This document shows, piece after piece, positions 4,440-9,059 of a DNA stretch of 9,059 nucleotides; position 1 is the stretch's first letter, and each line of letters begins with the position of its first letter. The stretch is taken from NCBI GenBank assembly GCA_003161535.1, contig PMOM01000158.1, positions 1 through 9,059 on the forward strand, in the 5' to 3' direction. The notes under the pieces are model-generated. The model saw nothing but the letters and a program-made list of their open reading frames with translations, ran no database searches and was not told the origin of the DNA. The translations under genes and the position numbers were made by a program. Origin of the DNA: Caulobacteraceae bacterium. Lineage in GTDB: Bacteria; Pseudomonadota; Alphaproteobacteria; Caulobacterales; Caulobacteraceae.

Positions 4440-5534
4440 ATGCCGAAGGCATCTTGTGAGTCGGGATTAACAGAGATGGCGACGGCCGCAGAAGAATTGC
4501 TCGGACGGCTGCTACCGAATGATTGGCACGTGATCGAAAAGTTGCCCCCAGCCCCAAAGGGATCGGTTGGCTACTTTTCCGTTGGCTATATCGTCGAGCA
4601 GCGTGCCACGCGTCGCCGTGGATTTCTCAAGGCTTTGGATTATGCGCGCATCCTAGCGGGGCATGATCCGGCTGCCGTGATGTTGGAACAAACCCGAGCG
4701 TTCACGTTCGAGAGGGATTTGCTCCGCGTGTGCAAGGCGCGAAGATTGGACCGCGTGATTGAGGTGATTGACGAGGGCTCAGTCATACCGGAGGGACGGA
4801 GCCCAACAGAAGTCGTCCAGTATTTGATCTTCGAACTGGCCGATGGCGATGCGCGTCGTCAGTCGGACGAGGCAAACCGCTATGACATAGCTTGGGGGTT
4901 GCGCGCGTTGCATCATGTGGCAACCGGTCTCTCGCAACTCCATGGTCAACAAATCGCTCATCAAGATATGAAGCCGAGAAATGTTCTAACGTTCGGCCCC
5001 GCGCTTTCTAAGATCGGCGATCTCGGTAGGGCCGCGTCACAGGGCATCGCTGCCCCGCATGATGGGAGCTTGATCGCTGGAGACCACGCCTACGCGCCGC
5101 CGGAAAGCCTCTACGGCTCGCCCCCCACCGAATGGAACGCCCGGCGGTTGGGGTGCGACCAATATCTCTTGGGCAGCCTCATCTCCTCGTTCTTTCTCGG
5201 CGCGGCCTTTACGCCTCTGGTGCAGGAGCGGCTCGACCCTTCCCACCGCCGCAGCGCGTGGCGTGGCGATTACGCCGAGGTGCTCCCATATTTGCGGCGA
5301 GCGTCCGACGAGGTCGTGGCGATGCTACAGACGGAGATAGGGCCGCACCTACCCGACAAGTTGAGAACCAGACTGGTTACAGCGCTGTCAGAACTGTGCG
5401 AGCCCGACTACACTCGGCGTGGTCATCCCGCCGATTTCGGGGTGTCCGCGAACCAATTTTCCCTCCGGCGGTACGTGACGCTCTTCGACTTGCTCGCCCA
5501 GCAGGCCCGCGCCATTAAGAAAATGGCCGCGTGA
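4440..5534 (+). CDS. Ser/Thr protein kinase-like protein of the island
   Basis: With the ATG at 4440 the protein has 364 residues, nearly all of it one Hanks-type kinase domain. Landmarks are a glycine-containing loop GSVGYFSVGY (41-50), the strand-3 lysine in RGFLKALDY (Lys64) and a probable helix-C glutamate in FERDLL (Glu91). The catalytic loop is HQDMKPRN (174-181: Asp176, Lys178, Asn181), with a metal-binding DLG (194-196) in place of DFG. A YAPPES stretch (218-223) takes the place of APE, followed by the subdomain IX Asp240. All key catalytic residues are present, so activity is plausible. HQD in place of HRD and DLG in place of DFG are divergent. No membrane segment or sensor domain is visible, so it is probably cytoplasmic. 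ATG 4476 (352 residues) is an alternative start; neither has a strong ribosome site. Its TGA overlaps the GTG of the TPR gene (GTGA), indicating translational coupling and a joint role. Confidence 0.82.
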   Translation: MPKASCESGLTEMATAAEELLGRLLPNDWHVIEKLPPAPKGSVGYFSVGYIVEQRATRRRGFLKALDYARILAGHDPAAVMLEQTRAFTFERDLLRVCKARRLDRVIEVIDEGSVIPEGRSPTEVVQYLIFELADGDARRQSDEANRYDIAWGLRALHHVATGLSQLHGQQIAHQDMKPRNVLTFGPALSKIGDLGRAASQGIAAPHDGSLIAGDHAYAPPESLYGSPPTEWNARRLGCDQYLLGSLISSFFLGAAFTPLVQERLDPSHRRSAWRGDYAEVLPYLRRASDEVVAMLQTEIGPHLPDKLRTRLVTALSELCEPDYTRRGHPADFGVSANQFSLRRYVTLFDLLAQQARAIKKMAA

Positions 5535-7144
5535 AGCCGTTCGATACAGAGTTTCAGCGGCTGATCGTTCCTCGCTGGCGCTCATTTCGAGAAACGGCGT
5601 CCGCAGGGGAACTAGCCAGCGTTCGGTTGACTGGTTCCGGTGAACTCACTGGTCTCGATATCGAAGCGAAAGCCGAGGATTGGCGGCAGCGAAGAGACAT
5701 CGCTTCTGCAACTACTCTTCTGGAAGCGGCCACAGTCAGCGGCGATACAGCACAGGGTGCAGAGGCGGCCGACTACCTTTTGCGAACAGATGTGACTGCT
5801 ACGGCCGCCGTGCAGTTCCTCGCACGGGCCGTTGCGAACGGTTTGCCTGGCCGCCCGTCGGATGCTGTGGGCGACCCCAGAGCCCTTATAGGCGCGGCGA
5901 AATGGAGGCTGTCGCAGGAACCCCGCGACTCCCTCCTATGGGTGGACCTAGCGCGCTTGTATTCCACAGTCGGCCAGCACAAGCCCTCAATGCACGCGAT
6001 GGAAGTTGCGCTCGCCCTCGCCCCCAACAATCGCTTCGTCGTTCGTTCGGCCGCGCGCCTCTTCATTCATTCTAATGACCCGGAACGCGCCCATGCGGTT
6101 CTTACGGGGGCGCCTGCAACAGCGAGTGACCCCTGGCTGATGGCGTCAGAAATCGCCGTAGCGTCTTTGGCAGAGCATCGGCCACGGTCGTTCAGGGCCG
6201 GCCGGCAGGCATTGTCCGATGCAAGACACTCCCCGTGGACCCTATCGGAGCTGGCTGGCGCAGTTGGGACCGAAGAGGCGGGCGCAGGAAGCCTTGGCCA
6301 AGCCAAAAAGGCATTTAGACAAAGCCTCATTGATCCAAACGATAACGCGATTGCTCAAGCGGCATGGGCGGCACGAAGATACAGAACCGGGACTGTCGAT
6401 CAGACATTGATTGCTACCAAGCCCCGGACGTTCGAAGCCGCGACGTGGTCCGCGTACTTCTCTGGCGACTTTCTAAAGTGCTATGAGGAGGCAGAGCGCT
6501 GGATGCTTGATGAACCATACTCTCCGAACCCCGCCATCCATGGTAGCTTTATTGCGGTCTCAATCTTGGATGAATACAAAAAAGGCGAGACGCTTGCACT
6601 CGCGGGATTGATCGCGAACCCCCGTGATCGGATGCTGAAAAACAATCTCCTTGTTGCACTGGCCTGCCAGGGTCGCACCCAAGAGGCGGGACGATTGTTC
6701 AATGAAATAAAATGGGGAGACTTCGATCCCTATGCAAACGGTGCGTTGGGACTGATCGCCTCAAGATCAGGACGGCTCCTCGACGCCTTGGACTATTACC
6801 TTGAAGCACTGGCGTGTGCCATCGACACAAACGATATGCCTGCCTGGGGTAGAGCCACCTTTCATTTCTTGAAGGAACTGGCTCTCTGGTCGCCTGAGTC
6901 CACGCGGCGGATCAGTGACCTCGCTACAAGGCTGCTTAAGACTCTCACGTTACCCGAATTTCGGCACTATGACGCTAAGCTACGCTCGTTTGTTGATAAC
7001 CCTCCGCCGCTGCTGGCCCACGTCGCAAGTCACGGAGACAACGACGTCCGCGAGGGGTTGGTAACAACCGTGCTGGAGGCGTTTGAAGAGAAGTTGGCCG
7101 ACGCGGAAGACCCAAGACGTCGCCGGAGGACAGGCCGCAACTGA
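5531..7144 (+). CDS. TPR-type helical repeat protein coupled to the kinase
   Basis: A 537-residue, all-helical protein with no signal peptide or membrane span. A clear tetratricopeptide repeat lies at about 133-168 (LLWVDLARLYSTVGQ, then AMEVALALAPNN). Further repeat-like helix pairs occur at about 345-390 (LALAGLIANPRDRMLKNNLL, then ALACQGRTQEAGRLF) and 400-430 (ANGALGLIASRSGRLLDAL, then YYLEALACA). The rest reads as weaker solenoid repeats. The tail is acidic then strongly basic (DPRRRRRTGRN). The start is GTG at 5531, whose bases form a GTGA overlap with the kinase stop at 5532-5534, so the two are translated together. TPR solenoids usually bind protein partners. Here the likely partner or substrate platform is the kinase encoded just upstream, which is inference. 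The gene ends 92 bp before the tRNA. Confidence 0.82.
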   Translation: MKPFDTEFQRLIVPRWRSFRETASAGELASVRLTGSGELTGLDIEAKAEDWRQRRDIASATTLLEAATVSGDTAQGAEAADYLLRTDVTATAAVQFLARAVANGLPGRPSDAVGDPRALIGAAKWRLSQEPRDSLLWVDLARLYSTVGQHKPSMHAMEVALALAPNNRFVVRSAARLFIHSNDPERAHAVLTGAPATASDPWLMASEIAVASLAEHRPRSFRAGRQALSDARHSPWTLSELAGAVGTEEAGAGSLGQAKKAFRQSLIDPNDNAIAQAAWAARRYRTGTVDQTLIATKPRTFEAATWSAYFSGDFLKCYEEAERWMLDEPYSPNPAIHGSFIAVSILDEYKKGETLALAGLIANPRDRMLKNNLLVALACQGRTQEAGRLFNEIKWGDFDPYANGALGLIASRSGRLLDALDYYLEALACAIDTNDMPAWGRATFHFLKELALWSPESTRRISDLATRLLKTLTLPEFRHYDAKLRSFVDNPPPLLAHVASHGDNDVREGLVTTVLEAFEEKLADAEDPRRRRRTGRN

Positions 7145-7236
7145 GGCCCTTCCTGGCGATTGACTGAGGCCCATCTGACGCCGGAACTCTCATCAATCCC
7201 TTGTTTTTACTCGTACTATCTACACCCCGGGAGGAG

Positions 7237-7261
7237 TGGTGGAGCTAAGCGGAGTCGAACC
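7237..7261 (-). repeat. Right attachment-site repeat within the tRNA-Ala 3' end
   Basis: Positions 7242-7261 match 2945-2964 over 20 bp, and 7237-7240 (TGGT) match 2941-2944 after one extra G. The repeat covers the 3' strand of the acceptor stem and the 3' half of the T arm. This is the side where the tRNA stays whole, with the encoded CCA at its outer edge, as expected when an element inserts at a tRNA 3' end and restores the gene. Confidence 0.8.
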
Positions 7262-7312
7262 GCTGACCTCTTGAATGCCATTCAAGCGCTCTACCAGCTG
7301 AGCTATAGCCCC
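7237..7312 (-). tRNA. tRNA-Ala (anticodon GGC)
   Basis: The minus strand reads as a complete 76-base tRNA. The acceptor strands are GGGGCTA and TAGCTCC (one G-T pair), followed by discriminator A and an encoded CCA. The D arm carries AGCTCAGCTGGTAGAGC, and the anticodon stem is CTTGA / TCAAG around loop ATGGCAT (anticodon GGC). The T arm has GGTTCGACTCC. It decodes GCC/GCU alanine codons. It lies 88 bp downstream of the TIGR02300 gene on the same strand, and I see no clear separate promoter, so it might be co-transcribed. It is the insertion target of the adjacent island, and the sequence 3' of it is now island DNA without an evident terminator. Confidence 0.96.
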
Positions 7313-7400
7313 GAAGGTTCGGGTTCGGCCAAGGGGCGAAACGCGGCCCGGCGGCGAAGCGGCGGAACCTAGTGCGGTGGCCCGGTGCGATCAAGAGCGG

Positions 7401-7874
7401 TCAATGATCCTCGGGACCGCCCTCGGCGGGCAGGCCGTCGATCTCGTCTTCGGGGAATTCGTCATCCTCGTCCTCGATGAACGGCACCTCGTCGTCTTCG
7501 GCCTCTTCCAGATCGTCCTGCTCGGCGAAGCCCACTCCCAGATCCTCGGTGGGGGCCGGCGGGACGGCGTCGGTCTCCTCGGCGTCCTCGTCGGCGATCA
7601 GCGGCGGGTCATCGACCACGGCGTCTAGTTCGGGGGCTTCCTCGGGTTCGGCTTCGAAGCCGTCTTCGACTTCCGGGGCGACGACCGGCTTTTCTTCTTC
7701 GGCCTCGTCCTCCGGGACGACGGCGCGGGCGCGAACGCGGCGGTTGCGCAGGGCTTCTTCCGGATCGAATTCCGCGCCGCACTTGGGACACACCGCCGGG
7801 CGGCGGCCGAGATCATAGAACTTTGTCGAACAGGTTGGGCAAATCTGTTTCGCGCCCAGTTCGGGATTGGCCAA
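7401..7874 (-). CDS. TIGR02300 family zinc-ribbon protein with acidic tail
   Basis: The N-terminal module begins MANPELGAKQICPTC and continues FYDLGRRPAVCPKCGAEF. This is the alphaproteobacterial TIGR02300 signature, with two CxxC pairs (Cys12/15 and Cys29/32) that probably bind zinc. A short basic segment (RNRRVRARA) follows, and the remaining two thirds is a low-complexity region of Glu, Asp, Pro and Ala, likely disordered. I chose the TTG at 7874 as start: it restores the family's usual MAxPExG beginning, gives 157 residues, and is preceded by AAAGG with an eight-base spacer. The open frame runs 111 codons further upstream, but that part is not family-like and overlaps the aroA start on the other strand. 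The function of the family is unknown to me. Divergence from aroA is the usual context. Confidence 0.88.
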   Translation of the reverse strand: MANPELGAKQICPTCSTKFYDLGRRPAVCPKCGAEFDPEEALRNRRVRARAVVPEDEAEEEKPVVAPEVEDGFEAEPEEAPELDAVVDDPPLIADEDAEETDAVPPAPTEDLGVGFAEQDDLEEAEDDEVPFIEDEDDEFPEDEIDGLPAEGGPEDH

Positions 7875-7937
7875 TGCGGCGACCTTTGTCTTTGGCTTGC
7901 AGGGGTGGAGTCTTGGGGCTGGCTGAAAGCGGCGGCT

Positions 7938-7966
7938 CCCTTGCCACGGCCGAGGGCCACTGTCAA
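7938..7966 (-). promoter_or_regulatory. Possible sigma70 promoter for the TIGR02300 gene
   Basis: On the minus strand a perfect TTGACA lies at 7966-7961. Seventeen bases downstream the hexamer at 7943-7938 reads CAAGGG, a poor -10. The position, about 65-90 bases ahead of the TTG start at 7874 and inside the 157-bp divergent gap with aroA, is suitable. I see no equally good element for aroA. Confidence 0.3.
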
Positions 7967-8031
7967 AACCAAAGCCCGCCCATTTGGAAGCGCTCGAACG
8001 GATGCCACAGAGGGCGAAGGCTAGGCCTGCC

Positions 8032-9059
8032 GTGACGCATGCCGGCGCGCGGGGCGGCATGACCACCCGGTCCGAGGGCCCCTTGCGTGGTACCGTTCGC
8101 GCGCCCGGCGACAAATCGATCTCCCATCGCGCTCTGATCCTGGGGGCCCTGGCGCGCGGCGTGACCAAGATCAGCGGGCTGCTGGAGGCCGACGATGTCC
8201 ACCGCACCGCCGTCGCCGTCGAGGCCTTTGGGGCGCGAGTGGAGCGGCTAAGCGAGGGTGAGTGGCGCGTGACCGGCGCCGGCGGACTGACCGAGCCGGA
8301 TCAGGTTATCGACTGCGGCAATGCCGGGACGGGCGTGCGCCTGCTGATGGGGGCGGCGGCGGGGTTCTCGCTGTGCGCCACCTTCACCGGCGATGCTTCC
8401 CTGAGGGCCAGACCGATGGAGCGCGTCCTCACCCCGCTGGGGGCCATGGGTGCGCGGTGGATGGGTCGCGAGAGCGGCCGCCTGCCGGTCAGCCTCCGGG
8501 GCGGCGGTCTTCGCGCCATCGAATATCGACCGCCCCAGGCCTCGGCCCAGGTGAAATCGGCCGTCCTGCTGGCCGGCCTGAACGCCGAGGGGCAAACCCG
8601 CGTCATCGAGCGGGAGGCCACGCGCGATCACACCGAGCGCATGCTGGCCGCGTTCGGCGCCAACGTCACGGTGCACGATCGCCTGGGTGGCCGGGTCGTC
8701 GAGCTGGTCGGCGGCCAGGCCTTGACGGGCGCCGCGGTGACCGTGCCGGGCGATCCGTCATCGGCGGCGTTCCCGATCGTGGCCGCACTGATCACCCCCG
8801 GCTCGGAGGTGATCGTGGAGAACGTGCTCCTCAATCCCCTGCGCGCCGGCCTCCTGGAGACCTTGCGGGAGATGGGCGCGGATCTGGAAATCCGAAATGA
8901 ACGCGAGGCGGGCGGCGAGACCCTCGGCGACGTCACCGCCCGCTACTCCTCGCTGACCGGCGTTGTCGTACCGCCCCAGCGGGCGGTCTCGATGATCGAC
9001 GAATATCCGATCCTTGCCGTGGCGGCCGCCTTCGCCCGAGGAGCCACCGTGATGCGGGG
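8032..9059 (+). CDS. aroA: AroA, 3-phosphoshikimate 1-carboxyvinyltransferase (EPSP synthase), 3' end outside window
   Basis: This enzyme transfers the enolpyruvyl group of phosphoenolpyruvate to shikimate 3-phosphate in the sixth step of the shikimate pathway to aromatic amino acids. It is cytoplasmic. Conserved segments in order are [18 protein letters not shown] (phosphate-binding Lys-Ser near the N-terminus), [58 protein letters not shown] and the catalytic-Asp region [15 protein letters not shown]. The last three and the ASAQ segment are strongly like the class II (CP4-type) enzymes. The window ends after about 342 codons of a protein normally near 440-450. Three in-frame starts exist: ATG 8002, GTG 8032 and ATG 8059. 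I favour 8032 (GAAGG at 8016-8020), but the choice is uncertain. The PEP-site segment has Gly where glyphosate-insensitive CP4 has Ala. Confidence 0.93.
   Translation, partial: MTHAGARGGMTTRSEGPLRGTVRAPGDKSISHRALILGALARGVTKISGLLEADDVHRTAVAVEAFGARVERLSEGEWRVTGAGGLTEPDQVIDCGNAGTGVRLLMGAAAGFSLCATFTGDASLRARPMERVLTPLGAMGARWMGRESGRLPVSLRGGGLRAIEYRPPQASAQVKSAVLLAGLNAEGQTRVIEREATRDHTERMLAAFGANVTVHDRLGGRVVELVGGQALTGAAVTVPGDPSSAAFPIVAALITPGSEVIVENVLLNPLRAGLLETLREMGADLEIRNEREAGGETLGDVTARYSSLTGVVVPPQRAVSMIDEYPILAVAAAFARGATVMR

Larger units (their letters stand above)
2945..7261. mobile_element. 4.3-kb genomic island inserted at tRNA-Ala, no integrase inside
   Basis: The segment is bounded by 20-bp direct repeats of the tRNA-Ala 3' end (2945-2964 and 7242-7261). 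It contains four predicted genes: an unassigned 190-residue protein, an octapeptide-repeat protein, a protein kinase and a TPR protein. Base composition looks visibly less GC-biased than the flanking housekeeping genes, with more A/T-ending codons. No tyrosine or serine recombinase, transposase or phage structural gene is present, so it is either a decayed element or a minimal one moved by an integrase encoded elsewhere. Flanking gene content (hsp20 on one side, TIGR02300-aroA on the other) is ordinary chromosome. The boundaries are seen directly; the integration history is inference from the known behaviour of tRNA-targeting elements. Confidence 0.75.

Noticed and set aside
2945..7261. Transposon or insertion sequence
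   Set aside because: The ends are direct repeats matching a tRNA 3' end, not terminal inverted repeats, and no transposase is present.
7160..7372. 70-codon plus-strand frame across the tRNA
   Set aside because: Its peptide (GGAKRSRTADLLNAIQALYQ) is the well-known spurious translation antisense to tRNA-Ala.
7875..8207. Upstream extension of the TIGR02300 gene to an ATG at 8207
   Set aside because: The added residues are not family-like and are antisense to the aroA N-terminal coding region.
8262..8900. 212-codon plus-strand frame inside aroA
   Set aside because: Out-of-frame shadow. The aroA frame is open through the same region and carries every EPSP synthase motif.

Overview
The window reads as a GC-rich alphaproteobacterial chromosome, most likely Rhodospirillales or a close relative. 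This rests on the gene order lptB-hpf-ptsN, an hsp20-DUF1150 pair, and a TIGR02300 zinc-ribbon gene divergent from a class II-type aroA. No species can be named from the sequence alone.

Layout. Positions 1-1857 (+) hold housekeeping genes: the 3' part of lptB (lipopolysaccharide export ATPase), long-form hpf (ribosome hibernation) and ptsN (EIIA-Ntr). Positions 1854-2886 (-) hold a heat-shock unit: a sigma32-like promoter, a 5' leader that folds like a ROSE RNA thermometer over the ribosome binding site, hsp20, a DUF1150 gene and an unannotated 55-residue membrane protein. A terminator hairpin lies at 2910-2938. Positions 7237-7312 (-) encode tRNA-Ala(GGC), followed by the TIGR02300 gene (7401-7874, -) and the start of aroA (8032 to the window edge, +).

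The unusual part is 2945-7261. A 20-bp exact copy of the 3' end of tRNA-Ala sits at 2945-2964, next to the hairpin that probably was the original tRNA terminator. The intact tRNA lies 4.3 kb away. This is the footprint of site-specific integration into a tRNA gene. The island looks less GC-rich than its flanks and carries no integrase or transposase.

The island has two divergent arms separated by about 370 bp that contain two palindromes and a small helix-turn-helix-like remnant. The right arm is a translationally coupled pair: a Ser/Thr protein kinase with a complete catalytic set, whose stop overlaps the GTG start of a 537-residue TPR-type helical repeat protein. The left arm encodes a protein with eleven tandem GPGGG-x-Y-T octapeptides plus an amphipathic C-terminal helix, and then a 190-residue protein I cannot assign. 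I infer that the four genes form one accessory module (signalling or defence-like) carried on a minimal tRNA-associated island. Its function is not established by the sequence.
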